Positions 10,863-23,379 of a DNA stretch of 64,000 nucleotides are shown here, piece by piece. How positions within the stretch are numbered: position 1 is the stretch's first letter; every line of letters starts with the position of its first letter. A model generated the notes under the pieces. The model saw only the letters and a list, made by a program, of their open reading frames with translations. It did no database searches and had not been told where the DNA came from. The stretch is from Oryzias latipes (lineage: Eukaryota > Chordata > Actinopteri > Beloniformes > Adrianichthyidae). The translations under genes were made by a program, and so were the position numbers. The stretch covers positions 21,294,802 through 21,358,801 of the forward strand of contig NC_019866.2 of the NCBI RefSeq assembly GCF_002234675.1, read 5' to 3'.

Positions 10863-11304
10863 CAATAGATTTGCACGCTTTGGTTACTGGGTCAACCTGG
10901 TAACCCTCCTCACATTCACATTTGTAGCTGCCCATCGTGTTAATGCAGGTCTGGCTGCAGGTGTCTGGACTGGCGCACTCAATCAATATCTGATGAAGGG
11001 AGACGTTTTTAAAAATGTATTTCTTGTCACTTCAGCTTAGTTGTGAGTTAACTGTTAATGAGAAAGAACACTGAGGGATTGACGGTTAACAGCAGAGTAA
11101 CTAAAGATTTGTACATTATTTCAAAAAGGAGTAAAGTTCATTTTAAAATGACGACATAAAGCAGACGTCAGGGCATGGGCTCACCTTCGCACCGTCTTTT
11201 GTCTCTGAGGCTATATCCAGTCGGACACAGGCACTCATGGCCGATTTTCAGGTCATTGCAAATGTGAGAGCAGCCGCCATTGTTGTAAAGACATTCGTTG
11301 GAGC
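10863..11304 (-). pseudogene. ldlr: LDLR copy 1: EGF-A and EGF-B exons (EGF-B frameshifted)
   Basis: EGF-A (11185-11304, 120 nt) is intact and reads [20 protein letters not shown] and onward. EGF-B (10863-10989) is 127 nt instead of 126. An extra A near 10976-10982 breaks the calcium-binding start ([13 protein letters not shown] in copy 2). Confidence 0.87.
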
Positions 11305-11425
11305 CTGCAAAGAAAAAGAAGAGGCCTTTTTATGGGGATATAATTACAACTCTAAGGACACGCAGGACCCGAGGTAAATGCATAAACTAGTAATTAACCA
11401 GAAAGTTGTGAAAAGCTGCACCCAC

Positions 11426-12126
11426 CACATTCCCGAAGAGGCTCATCTGACCAATCCCTGCAGTCCCGTTTGCTGTCACACACTCTCTCCATGGTTATGC
11501 ACTCCCCACTGCGGCACTTGAACTTGTCCGGGCCCTCACAGCGGGTCACTGTGCAAGCCAAATGAAATGATGAGTGAAAAAGGTACAGCTTTTCAGTGGG
11601 ACTATGGAGCGTGGGAGGGTCCTCTTACCGTTGACACAGCCGGATTCGTCAGTCGTGTCTCTGCAGTCGTACTGCTGGTTGCACTGGCGACTGCCGGTGG
11701 ATGCAGGTTCCGTCGCCACATTCAAACTCATCTGGACAGCAGGTGGAGCGAGCTAAGGGCAAAGCGACTGTAGTAAGTAATGGGGCAGTGAAGAAATGCA
11801 GGACATGACGTTTGGAACCACAAACTCACTGCAGCCAGCTTCATCAGATCCATCCAAGCAGTCAGCATCTCCATCACACTTCCAGCTGCCGTGGATGTAC
11901 TCTCCGCTGCCACAGTGGAACTCCATCGAGTGGCACTGATGAGAGGCGAGCGTCACGGGGGCTTCGGCGTGGCAGCTCTGGGGCCACTCGTCTGAGCCAT
12001 CAAGGCAGTCGTTGTAACCGTCGCAGGCAGACTGGCGAGGGATGCAGATGCTGTTGTTGCACTGGAAGGATGCAGAGCTGCAGGTGATGAGAGGGCAGGA
12101 GGCCTCATCACTCCCATCATCGCAAT
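11426..12126 (-). pseudogene. ldlr: LDLR copy 1: ligand-binding LDLa exons
   Basis: Three exons. 11830-12126 (297 nt) holds two LDLa repeats with the DGSDE calcium motifs and [10 protein letters not shown]; it is one codon longer than copy 2. 11629-11752 (124 nt) has an extra G near 11697, which breaks [17 protein letters not shown]. 11426-11548 (123 nt) is intact and reads [20 protein letters not shown] and onward. They correspond to LDLR repeats 4 to 7. The plus-strand open frames here are antisense. Confidence 0.87.
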
Positions 12127-12185
12127 CTGACAGATAAACCCACCCGGTTCATCATTCTCAGAACTGTGCATTGACCTCTGTTCAC

Positions 12186-12261
12186 CTTGAAGAATAACAA
12201 CCGCCTCCTTCATCACAGAACTGGGACAAGCTGCATGAGCGACGACGACCATGCCGGTCGA
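12186..12261 (-). other. Possible degenerate upstream LDLa exon of LDLR copy 1
   Basis: The segment is bounded by an AG acceptor (ttttctcag in copy 2) and a gtgaac donor, with a cysteine-rich frame (CSLSQFCDEGGGCYSSR). That frame does not join the next exon in phase. It is 76 nt here and 75 nt in copy 2 (about 42327-42401). It could be the first half of an LDLa repeat that has lost its frame, or chance. Confidence 0.3.
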
Positions 12262-13820
12262 CTGAGAAAAACTGGACTGACTGACAGACACTTTTAGAAA
12301 CTCATCGGTTTACTCAGCCTTTAAACTCCAGTGAGCGGATTTAGGGCGCCAGCTTCTTAATTTTATTATTCTTATTACTGTTGTTTCTTTATTGTATCAT
12401 ATTGTTTCTGATTTTATGTTAAGTCCTTTGGTTGCCTCTGCTTTTATAAGTGCTATACAAATAATAAATTGATTGTTGTAAAGACACCATTTAGTATTTA
12501 GGCATTAAGGAGCTGGGAAAACAACCCTGCTCCTCTTTACATCCACAAGGCTGCTGAGGAGCTTCACGGAGGGAGTGAACATCACTGAAACTCTGTTAAG
12601 ACGTTGCAGCAGCAGCTGTATCTGCCTCCTCCAGCTCTCACCACATACAGACAAGCATCCTAACCAGCTCTATGTGTGATGGTGAGGTGTGTGGTGGAGG
12701 AAATCATCTCCATCCATAACACCACTCCTCAAAGGTGTGCATTCAGAGCAGAACGCCATCAGGGATTCTTCACACCTCATCACAAAGCGCTAAACACACC
12801 GGCCAGTGGACCTCAGAGAGACTGCAGCAAATAATACAAAAACATGACCTTTCAGAAATTAAAACAAACAAACAATTAAAACATTTGCAGTCTTTTCCAG
12901 AAACCCAAACCAACTAACAAAAAATGAAATGAAATATTGACATCATTGATTGGATGATGACTTTTGAAAAAGAGGGAAAGCTTTACTAATCACTGAACTT
13001 TTGCAGTGACCGTGGCCCGAAGCTGTAAAATGTACCTTCTGACAAAAGATATTGCCATGCCAGATAACTTCCTGTTGAAAGGTGTGCAAACGTCATCATC
13101 CAATCTGTGATAGTGCTCATCTTTTTGGGTTTCTTAATTAAACATTTTATTTATGAATTCTGGAAACTACTTTTTTTTGTCTGAAACATTTTCTTCTCAA
13201 TATGTTTTATTGTTTCTGCCTGGAATTGTGTTTTTTTTTTTTTTTACATTTTGGTTTCTGAAACTTTTGTGTTGATTTCTACAATGTTTATTTTGTTTTT
13301 CTTTTTTTAAATGAATGCTTTTGTGTTGAGTGATTGGTTGATGTGATTTGCACTTCAGGGCCACCGTAAGCTAGCCTAGTGTGCATCACGATGGATGACA
13401 TTGAGGCGAAGTAGTCGCTTTTTCTGTTCTCCCTGGATGATCCGACTGGATTATTTCAACGCACTCAATGTTTTGCAAAAGAAACAACAGGCCTGCAACG
13501 TTTTTTCTTTTTTTGATTTTGGGGTTCCGTACCGTGAGTAAACTAAACTGTGTGTGTGTATGTGTGTGTGAGCGTGCGCGCGTGCACGAGATCTAAGGTT
13601 CCTAACGGTTCAAACTGTTAATGTTCTACAGTTGTTACTTGTGTGCAGTGACTTTGTTAACTAAGGAGTATTTTTTTTTATTGTTGAAGCAAAAATTCAA
13701 TAAACAATCACGGCGTGTCTTTCAATGACAACAACAAAATGATAAGATAAAGGTAGACACGAAAACAAATATACAAAAAAAATAATAAATAAAAAAATAT
13801 AAGTAAAAATAAGTGGCTAT
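12262..13820. other. Duplicated noncoding stretch, no gene recognised
   Basis: No coding segment can be supported. The stretch includes a TG-rich microsatellite at about 13549-13580 and poly-T tracts. It is repeated almost unchanged at about 42402-43960. The missing LDLR 5' exons were not found here. Confidence 0.55.
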
Positions 13821-13822
13821 TA

Positions 13823-14270
13823 TTACACAAGCTTAAATAGATCAAATAAATTGCACAATGTTTGGCCATTCTTATGATTCATGTTATGTATAGATTTAAA
13901 GAATAATTTGAGACGGTCCAATAATGCATTAATGTGATGTTTCACCTTTAAGAATGTACAAGTATGTATAAAATGTTTAGAAATTATAATGAGTACATTA
14001 ACCAGAAAATCCACATTTTTCTCAATAAATTGTTATCGAATTTTAATTGTAATCCAATTTAAAGGGTTAATGATGATTTTTTATTTTTATTTGAGTCAAT
14101 TATCAAAGAAAGACCAAAAGGTTTTTTTTCATGCAAACATTCAAAGAAAATATGTTCCACAGTTTCTACATTAATTCCACAAAAGACACAAAGATCTCTA
14201 TACCAGTTAAAGCGGGTATGTAGAAAATGATTGGAAGGGTAAATATCATTCAATATTTTAAAGGTCACTT
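13823..14270 (-). mobile_element. Dead L1/Tx1-type LINE, 3' end of ORF2
   Basis: The minus-strand translation shows the C-terminal motifs of fish L1-like reverse transcriptases: NDIYPSNHFLHTRFNWYRDL, then CVFC and ETVEHIFFEC, followed in another frame by FLKVKHHINALLDRLKLFFK. A stop and a frameshift separate the two parts near 14015-14060, so it is inactive. The same fragment is at about 43961-44411. Confidence 0.7.
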
Positions 14271-16639
14271 CTTTAGCTTTGTGAGGGATAGGATATGACA
14301 GAATGTTCGTATCCTTCTAGCTTCTGTGGTGCTGTAATTCTGCAAAATACATTTTCTTTTTAACGGGGAAGGATAATATGAATTATTTAAAATTTCTCAA
14401 ATAAATTTGTTAGTTAGGGTCAGCGTCGCTCAAGTAACTTTCGGTTTTTTGACCATGGCGCAATAGTAATATGCATGTTAAGAGAGTCTTTGCCGCTTGT
14501 CATATTTCTGTTCTCCTTTTAGAGTCTAACAGGAAGTCAGAACCGAAGGCGCATCAGACTTTGAATGCCCATAAGCAACTACTTTGTACAACTACAGGAC
14601 ACCTGGCCATACAGGTAATATTACAAAAAACTGTTCACATCATTTGTAATATATGTAATAAAAAATAAATAAATATCAATCTACATCCATGAGTTAATAA
14701 GGAGTTGAAAAACAACCTTTGTTTTTCAAGAGCATGGCACATTCTGACTGCTAATCTGGACCCCCACCCCCAGCTGACAACGTAAGACCAAATGATTAGG
14801 TTCAATTTGTCACAAGATTTGGTTGGGTGGTCGTTTGGTTTCATTTTTAATTTTTAATTGGTATGTTTCAGGTGCCACAACACGAGATGGACGTGGAGAA
14901 GTGAAGATGATCAAAGAGTATGAGGTATCTTATGATCATCATGACCATATTTCAATGATTGACTAGCCTTGTAATATGGTTTTTACTTGTGATATTTTAT
15001 TGAAGGTAAAATATTCTTTACACGTAATTTTTTTAAAGAGAAAATAGGTGCATATTTTTTCTATTAAGTTTTTAACTGATTTCTTATGCATTTTATTCTC
15101 TTACCCTTTTTAAATTATCTTTAGCTGTTGATGAATTATTACTGTTATTTTAGGAGCATAATTCTATTTCAGTTATACCTTTTTTACCCCCTGATTTGAT
15201 CCCTCAGTTTTTTTTTTTCGTTTTTTTTTTGGCTCCAGTGTTTTTCCTTTCACACTGGGAATAGTTCTGGTTTACCATCACAGTTGCTGTCCCATTGACA
15301 GCTCCAGCCTGGTGACTGGAGGGCTCTGCACCACTATGTGCCCAGGCCACGGTTGTGGGTGTTGACTCTTGGCGTGCATGGCCCCCAAACAAGTTTTTGT
15401 CTCAGGGTCAGCCCCTGTGAACAATGTTGTGTGACATGAAAAAAAAAAACATTGTCATATGAATATTGTTTAAATGAAACTAAATTAAGTATACTTTTAA
15501 CATTTTTTACTCTCTTGGCCGTTTGTTTTTCTTGGAATCTATTCTTAATTATTTCTAATTACAGTTTTTTTCTTCTCAGGATGTCAGCCGAGATGCAGTG
15601 AAAGAGGACTGAACTAATCGCTTCAAGATTGTCTTGGTCCTTCCCAATGAAACACAGGACAACCAAGACCCAGCGTTTTTCTACAGAGAGCGTAATTATA
15701 TCAGGGGAGGGGGGGGGCAGATTGTGCCCCGGTCAACCGCCCTACTGCTATAAGAGACCTGCCTTTACATTTGCGGTGATAAAGTATCACTATAGTGTCA
15801 AAAACGCGGCATCTAGCTCTGCTCTACGGATTAGTCTGAAAAACAAGCTAGCTTAGCTATACTCAAGCATGATGCAAAATGACTAATTTGCTGGCTAAAA
15901 CAAAACCATGAGGCATTGCTAAGGCAAGTAACTTTGTGGACCAATGTCAAACAATTTTAAAAGATTGAAGTCAAGTAAAAAGACAAAAAAAAAAGGGTTG
16001 AAAACGTTACCTACCAAACCCAGGCAACTTCGATCAACCCGCTCCCTCTTCTGTCTGCAGTGATACTAAGGCACGCGCTTCTGATCTTAAAATGGCGGGT
16101 GCATGGTGTGCGCATGCGCAACTTAGATGACGTCATTGAAAGTTGGATGAACATAATTTTTTTAAGTTATATTTACCAATTTAATAAACGTTGTTTCTGT
16201 CATGTAATGAATGATGCAGCTCAGAATTGCTTGTTCACGACACTGTGCGACAGTGCGATTTACGACAGTGCGATCTAGGGGAGTCGAGTTGGATGTGCGT
16301 GCCTGGAGAGTGTTAATAAAAAGTGTCTGCTGCTAACCACCGAACTATTGCCACTCGTCATTCCACAGTTTCAAAAATAAAAAATATGTTTGACTTACTT
16401 AAAATAATTAGGCATAACCAAAAAATGTGATTAAAATAATTAAAATGAACTAAAAAGATATTTGAAGCATTTACTAGAGGCCAGAATCACTTTTTTTTAG
16501 TGTACAGTTCAGCTTCACCACAACAGTCAGGAAAAAAATGGATAAGTATTTATTTAACATTCCGTCATGTCACTGTGTCCAACTGCATCGATCAAAAAGT
16601 CCTTAGTGTAGGCCATGTGATGTTTGTTGTGTTGATTTC

Positions 16640-16757
16640 ACCAAAATTGCTTTTTTATCTTTAATTTGTTATTTGCATGCGAATGTTTTAAGCGGAGACT
16701 TTTATTTTGATGGTTCGCTTACTTCCTGTTCTTTCGCGGCATTCTCCTCAGTCCCCC
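16640..16757 (+). promoter_or_regulatory. Possible promoter of the 20-nt ATG exon
   Basis: Upstream of the ATG is a perfect octamer motif (atttgcat) near 16671-16678, inside the palindrome-like atttgcatgcgaat. An ETS-like site (acttcctgt) lies close to the exon. There is no TATA box at the expected position. The same arrangement precedes the exons at 28602 and 46899. Function is inferred from motifs only. Confidence 0.25.
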
Positions 16758-16777
16758 ATGAGAACTTCAGAGAGTAG
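16758..16777 (+). CDS. Candidate first coding exon, 20 nt, module D copy 1
   Basis: ATG opens MRTSES plus two bases before a consensus donor (gtaagc). The same 20-nt exon occurs at 46899-46918 and, as MRTSKSG, at 28602-28621. It ends with two leftover bases, so it can join exons beginning with one completing base, such as 22264-22882 or 29072-29141. Confidence 0.3.
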
Positions 16778-17174
16778 GTAAGCCGTAGACGTTACTCGCA
16801 CTAGTTTGACTGAAAAGAGAGTTTAAAGTTTAAAACATAGAAAAACAATGTTCATAACTTAAAACTCTTCTCACACCTTTTTTGTTTTTGCCAATTGTGT
16901 GAAAAATGTTGTTAAGGGTAAATGCAGCATTCAGAAGTGTGTTAGTGTTAGCAAGACTTAAGCTAACTTGCAGCATGGTCTCATGTGTGTCTGTGGGTGT
17001 TTTTTTTTTTTTGCCTTCCCTACAAGATACACACACTTCCTGTTGTGGAAGATGGTCTGTTATTAACTGCTGCTCAGTGACAGTTGTTGCACAATCCCAT
17101 CCTTCAGATCCTTTATTTACCAGTTTACACTAAATGGTAATGAACTCTCCCAGTAAAGAATACATTTACAAAGT

Positions 17175-17400
17175 GATGCAGGGGTAGGGCGGAAGATTGC
17201 AGGTTCAATTCCCACCTTGCCTGTCCTTGGGCAAAACACTGAACCCCACCTTGCCTCTGGTGGAAGGTTGGCGCCAGTGTTCGCCAGCGGAGCCGCCACC
17301 AGTGTGTGAATGTGTGTGTGACTGTAAAGCGCTTTAGGCCTTCGAGGAAGGTAGAAAAGCGCTGTACAAGTATACGACATTTACCATTTACATTTAATTT
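17175..17400 (+). mobile_element. tRNA-derived SINE, unit 1
   Basis: A B-box-like ggttcaattccc is followed by the fish SINE body (cttgggcaaaacactgaacc) and a tail ending in gcgctgtacaagtat. It recurs at about 47315-47540, and a longer relative is at 60247-60538. The open frames over it have no meaning. Confidence 0.6.
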
Positions 17401-17544
17401 TGTGTATAGAAACATTATTTACGTTTCACTATTAAAATCCCAACACTGCAGAGTTGTGTGCAGTACTTCATGTTTACAATCAGACTAAAGGTTTCTGTTG
17501 TGTTATTTTAATGAAAAGATGCTGTTTCTTGAACAGGACCTCAC

Positions 17545-18177
<633 letters not shown>

Positions 18178-19176
18178 TTTAAAAATGGAAAAAGGATAAT
18201 TATTGAGAAAAATAAACAGACATTAGCGAGTAGAAACCATGCCAGCTGCCAAAGGAAGCATGTGTGGGACCCTAATCACGTGGTTTCCGCTAAAGGAAGC
18301 AATTGCAGTAAATGTCCTGCAGAGGGCGCACGAATCACAGAATTATTTTTATTTGATTGACAGAGAAAAGTTCTTCTGATATTAATACCTTTAATTTTTT
18401 CAATTAGTTGTTTTGTCTGATTTCATTTTTGATAGATTTAACATATTAGAACTTAAGAAATTAATAAATGTTAGATTCCCTGATGCAAAAATCACAATTT
18501 AAAGATGTTAAAAAAAATGGATAAAGTGTAGATTTAGTTTGAATATGTTATTTATGATTAATGTCTGTCAAAATGTGTTTTTTTATTAGACAATAAAAAC
18601 AAGCATATTTACAATAAAAACAATAACTATTTTAAACTAAATGTTCAGTGGTTTCTTTAAAAAAAAAACAGTCAGTGTTGTGGTCGGTTTGTTGGAATTC
18701 ACTGATCAAATGTCATTGATTCTCTACTTGGTCTGTGAGTAAAAATGTCAACAGCGTTCCATAAACTCAAACAAACACAGTATCTGGTCAGTGCTGCATT
18801 TCTGCTGCATGTGGGAAGACCTGAGTGGGTGGGACTGTGCCAAATGTGAGACCACATGACGTCATGGCAGTTCAGGCTAAGTGTGGGCTGTTCTGGCAAG
18901 TTTCTTCTGGCTCGGTTTCATTATGGACTGACAACAATAAATAATCTGTTGGAATCAAGCCCTTTTTACAATTATCTCTGAGAGCAGAAAAACTCCCAGG
19001 AGTTATCCAAAGCGCTCCTTTGTTTCTCAGTCACAGGCAGCTGTTTATAAATCAATACTTCAATGATATTTCTGTAGCTTCAAGAGAAAAAGGTTACACC
19101 GATGTTTCAAGAAGTAGAAAAAATTAGTTTATGTTCTGTTAGACACTTTATTCTTATTATGAAATTGAAAACATAG

Positions 19177-19879
19177 TGTTACGCCCCCTAGGGGGGCATA
19201 ACACAAAAAGTTCAGATTTGGCTGATAATTTAACTAAAACACCAGACGAATGTCAATATACAAAAATGACACAAATTTATTTACAAATAAACAACCACCA
19301 ACAACTACAAGTAAAGCAAAAAGGCTTCAGGGTGAACCAAGGCCAAAATAACAAACAAAACCCCACCTAACTGAAACATGTAATCTTACCTGTAAATGAA
19401 AGAAAAAGGGAACTCAATGACAAACACTAACCTCCCTAGACTAACAAAAACAGGAGAAAACATGTACTAAAGAAAATGGCAGTTCACCCCTACAGCTTCA
19501 CTTCAACAAAATTATAAAGCAAAGGACTAAACAGAGTGGGCACAACACCATAAACTACACAGAAGAAATAATACAAAACACTAAAGTGCAACACAACTAA
19601 ACAGGTGGTGAGATCAAAAACAAAATGGAGAAGAGGGCCAAGCTGCAGTGGAGACTGTTGCAGCAAGGCTCCCTTCTCACAGGCTGGAGGTCCAAATGGT
19701 GCTTTTAAGGCTGCCTCCACCAGCTCTGGTCCAATGGGAGGCCACGCCCTTCCCAGCACACCTGAAAATAATCAGACATACAAACCCAAAAAACCCACAG
19801 AAGTCCCACTCTGAATTTAAATACACAAACCACAGAACAAAGAGAACAAACTACACCAAAAACAGCCACAGCCGTAACA
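19177..19879 (-). mobile_element. LTR-like element, possible solo LTR, unit 1
   Basis: Read on the minus strand it begins TGTTACGGCTG and ends CCCCTAGGGGGCGTAACA. That is a TG...CA element of 703 bp with a 7-base terminal inverted repeat. No target-site duplication is obvious. It recurs at 49259-49983 with a few indels. Sequence just outside its right end repeats a segment found at 17060-17152. The family is not identified. Confidence 0.4.
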
Positions 19880-21120
19880 CAGTTATTAGTAATAACTGCT
19901 GCTCAGTGACAGTTGTTGCACAATCCCATCCTTCAGATCCATTATTTACCAGTTTACACTAAATGGTAATGAACTCTCCCAGTAAAGAATACTTTTACAA
20001 AGTGATTTCTCAATTTTTTTTAATCTAAAATCTAGTACTAATAATTACATAGTTAACAGTTGGTCTATAAATTTTTTCTCAACAAACAGCAGTTTTCCTT
20101 ATTACTTTAACTTGATGTTCCAAATTCCATATTTTGTTTTAGTGACAAACAAAATAAGATTTTTTTTTTGAAACTGTAAAAATAAAGAGAATATAGCTCT
20201 TATCTAAACAGACCATAGTATTGTAACTTGCCCATGTCTCTTCCCACTCGTGTTTTTCTGTGTTTTGTTACAAACTAATTAAAATACATGTACTTCTTTT
20301 TCAGCTTGAAAACTCTGGTGAGCAAACTGTTCCTCCCAAATTAGGCCGGTCCCCAATAAAAGTCAACCTGAGCAAAGGTCATATGAAGCTGGCTTTTTGT
20401 TTGCTGAGGATGGGGTGAGCAGTGATGTTTTATGGTTGTCTCTATAAGGCATCTGTATTCATATCAGGTCATGTTGTCATGGTGAGCCAGAGGACGCATT
20501 ACAGGAAAATCTGCATCCACTGAACAAACCACATCAGCGATGCTGCTTCAAAAGTACAAAGCAGTGACCACTACAGTAAAGGATGAGTGTTCTGGTCAGT
20601 TGAAAGCAAAGCCTAGAATAAAATAAAAGTTAACAATGAATCTAGAAAGGACATTAAATAAACTGGAGGAAAGACAACCTCATGATGACACGTATCTTCA
20701 GCTGCCCCACAACAGTCAGGAAAACGGATGGAAAAGTATTTAATAGTCCGTCATGTCACTGTGTCCAACTGCATCGATCAAAAAAGTCCTTAGCAATTAC
20801 ATTAACAATTCTAAACGGATCAAAACTGTCGTAGCTGGGTGAGACAGGTGACATGGGTAAGACACTTCTTGTTGTGGAAGATTATGGTCTGTTTCTGATT
20901 GGACGATAGAATGGGTACCTTAAAAAAACAATAAGAAAAAAGTGCCTGAATTTGGCCTGGGGGGTATTCCAGAAAGCAGGTTATGCAAGTTCCCATGGTA
21001 ACATATTGTAGTATCCCCGTGTTCTGTTGCTTTGTTGATGTTCTATTAGATGCTAAATTGCTCTGTTGATTACGGTGAACAGTGGGCGTGGCAGGAGCCG
21101 GGAGGAAAAGCCGCGAGACT
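19880..21120. other. Unassigned repeat-derived stretch, with a Harbinger-like end near 20960
   Basis: Up to about 20330 this matches 49984-50450. From about 20355 to 21600 the sequence is missing from unit 2. The segment gggggtattccagaaagcag near 20967 resembles the terminal repeat of fish Harbinger elements. No coding region is supported. Confidence 0.4.
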
Positions 21121-21123
21121 AGG

Positions 21124-21363
21124 GCTGCATTTACACTGCAGGTCTTGATGCCCAAATTCGATTTTCTGACAATATCCAATTTTTTTGACGACCCGCTTAC
21201 ATTATCTTTTAAAAGTGACCCGTATCCGATTTTTGCATTTATACTTTACAATGCTGAAACTATCAAACATAGACGTTCTGAGGACTACGTAACGTAGCAG
21301 CATTTCCGCCTTCCGCGGACCTGAGCACTGACCGCGCGGATTAAAAAAATTATGAGCGAGCAG
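21124..21363 (+). mobile_element. Truncated DNA-transposon fragment (MITE-like)
   Basis: It begins tagggctgcatttacactgc, a typical start of small fish DNA transposons, and stops abruptly at the first base of block A (21364). The other end is absent. Confidence 0.4.
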
Positions 21364-22263
21364 GCCCTTAATAATAATCATAACAGTAATAAAAGCACAT
21401 TTAGAAGATGCGTGTTGGTCCAAACGGCAAACGTTTAGCATGGCGAAACCCTCCCCTTTTTGTTGTGTTTCTATTTTGTGAATCAATGCGGTTGTCATGG
21501 AGGCAACACAGTGATGGAAGGAGGCGTTGCCTTGGGTGCTTGGTTGCTCCAGGATGAGGCAGGAGAGGGGATGCGCAGGAGAGGAAAAAGGGGGGCTGCT
21601 CTGCCAGCTTATGTGCTCTCTCTGAGTTTTGAACGAGGAAATGTTTGCAGACATTGTGCTTTACTAACAGTTTGATCCAAGCAAAGAAATAAACGGCTTC
21701 TAGCCTGTTCCAGAGCAACGGTGTCCCGCTTCATTAGTTACCGTTTGCGTCCTGACCGGGACCGGACCGGAAATAACAGCGGTTTGAAGCCTGAAGCTGA
21801 AAGGTAACACGCTGATGGGGCTGTTCTGCAGTTATGTGAGGGTTGTAGGGACACTTAACCCTCTTAGGTGGGGGCAGTGTAGCGACCAGGGGGTTATCCC
21901 CGCCTCCAGCGCCTAAGGCTCATGGGAAGTGAAGAGTTTTGGGGTGAAACCTTGAGTTTAGAAGGCTGGAAGTTGAACTAACCTCCATGCTGTTTTGGCT
22001 GTTTGAGAAACTTAATAAATAAACTAAATAAGCTTTTTGCTCTAAAGGAGATATTGTCTCTCTTTCTGATCAATCCTGCCTGAGACTGACCGGGATTGTG
22101 CAGTGTATGGGGCACAATTAGCTCTCCAAAGAAGGCTCTTCATGAGCAGCTCAGCTGTTGCTTCCCCGCTCAAGTGTTGGTTAGGCCGGATTGTTATAAT
22201 ACTTTTGCATCCACCATCCTTGCCAGAGTATGAAAAAATGACATCTAGATTTTTGTCTTTCAG

Positions 22264-22882
22264 AATCAAACACAGGCAGCTGTGGGGACTCCTCACTAAC
22301 ATCAAGCCCCCCATCAAGCCTGGCCTCCCAGTCATCAGACTCCAGGCGCCCGGAGGAGCCACAAGTGGCTCCACAAACATCAAACTCCAGGCGCCTGGAG
22401 GAGCCACAAGTGGCTCCACAAACATCAAATCCCAGGCGCCTGGAGGAGCCACAAGTGGCTCCACAAACATCAAATCCCAGGCGCCTGGAGGAGCCACAAG
22501 TGGCTCCACAAACATCAAATCCCAGGCGCCTGGAGGAGCCACAAGTGGCTCCACAAACATCAAATCCCAGGCGCCTGGAGGAGCCACAAGTGGCTCCACA
22601 AACATCAAATCCCAGGCGCCTGGAGGAGCCACAAGTGGCTCCACAAACATCAAATCCCAGGCGCCTGGAGGAGCCACAAGTGGCTCCACAAACATCAAAT
22701 CCCAGGCGCCTGGAGGAGCCACAAGTGGCTCCACAAACATCAAATCCCAGGCGCCTGGAGGAGCCACAAGTGGCTCCACAAACATCAAATCCCAGGCGCC
22801 TGGAGGAGCCACAAGTGGCTCCACAAACATCAAATCCCAGGCGCCTGGAAGAGCCACAAGTGGCGTCCCAGCTCTCTGTTCA
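22264..22882 (+). CDS. Candidate minisatellite exon (unit 1)
   Basis: 619 nt (1 mod 3), with the same acceptor and donor as 901-1606. It has about 11 repeat units without internal indels. With the 20-nt ATG exon it would read through in the QAPGGATSGSTNIKS frame and end in phase 0. The alternative frame reads Ser/Pro-rich sequence then EEPQVAPQTSNPRRL units. Low-complexity hydrophilic protein is the only description that can be given. Confidence 0.4.
22342..22850 (+). repeat. 45-bp minisatellite, about 11 units (unit 1)
   Basis: Same 45-bp unit and palindromes as 978-1590. The units are more uniform here than in unit 0. Confidence 0.9.
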
Positions 22883-23089
22883 GTAAGTAGACTGCCTGAA
22901 AATTAAAAAGCATTTCTAATAATCCATTTTAATTGTCAAATTAAACATTTCTAAATGAATTATGCTACACATTTAGTAGAGAACATTTTGCGGGAGGTGC
23001 TTTTGCTTGTGCTGGATTGTTATAATACTTTCGCATCCACCATCCTTGCCAGAGTATGAAAAAATGACATCTAGATTTTTGTCTTTCAG

Positions 23090-23249
23090 AATCAAACACA
23101 GGCAGCTGCTCCTCACTAACATCAAGCCCCCCATCAAGCGCCTCCCAGTCATCAGACTCCAGGCGCCTGGAAGAGCCACAAGTGGCTTCACAACCATCAA
23201 CCTCCAGGCGCCTGGAAGAGCCACAAGTGGCTTCACAGCTCTCTCTTCA
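23090..23249 (+). CDS. Second minisatellite-type exon candidate (unit 1)
   Basis: 160 nt (1 mod 3), between tttgtctttcag and gtaagtag. It has the same phase class as the 619-nt exon, so the two could be alternatives but not be used consecutively in one frame. Confidence 0.35.
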
Positions 23250-23379
23250 GTAAGTAGACTGCCTGAAAATTAAAAAACATTTCTAATAATCCATTTTAAT
23301 TGTCAAATTAGACATTTCTAAATGAATTATGCTACACATTTAGCAGAGAACATTTTGCGGGAGGTGCTTTTGCTTGTGC

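Larger units (their letters stand above)
6022..12261 (-). pseudogene. ldlr: LDL receptor, copy 1 (3' part present, coding frame broken)
   Basis: This is a homolog of the endocytic receptor that binds apoB/apoE lipoproteins. In transcription order it holds ligand-binding LDLa repeats, two EGF modules, the YWTD propeller, a third EGF module, a Thr-rich stalk, a membrane span and an NPVY tail. Exon sizes from 12126 downward are 297, 124, 123, 120, 127, 178, 230, 121, 141, 142, 144, 309, 48, 164 and 57. The corresponding exons of copy 2 are 294, 123, 123, 120, 126, 172 and 228; from memory these match the mammalian LDLR sizes. Thus at least five canonical exons here carry small insertions that break the frame. 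The signal peptide and first LDLa exons are not in view. It is either a decaying duplicate or a copy with poor consensus quality; the raw reads would tell. Confidence 0.85.
14416..17500 (+). repeat. Module D, copy 1
   Basis: A block of about 3 kb begins gtcagcgtcgctcaagtaac. It recurs at 25740-28960, 44557-47640 and, truncated, at 54862-55320. It contains three acceptor/donor-bounded plus-strand segments that could be exons of an unrecognised gene: near 14521-14612 (starts SNRKSEPKAHQTLNAHKQLL), near 14872-14925, and near 15580-15612 (DVSRDAVKED then stop). The phases of the first and second join but then meet a stop. The block ends with the 20-nt ATG exon candidate at 16758 and a SINE. Confidence 0.6.
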
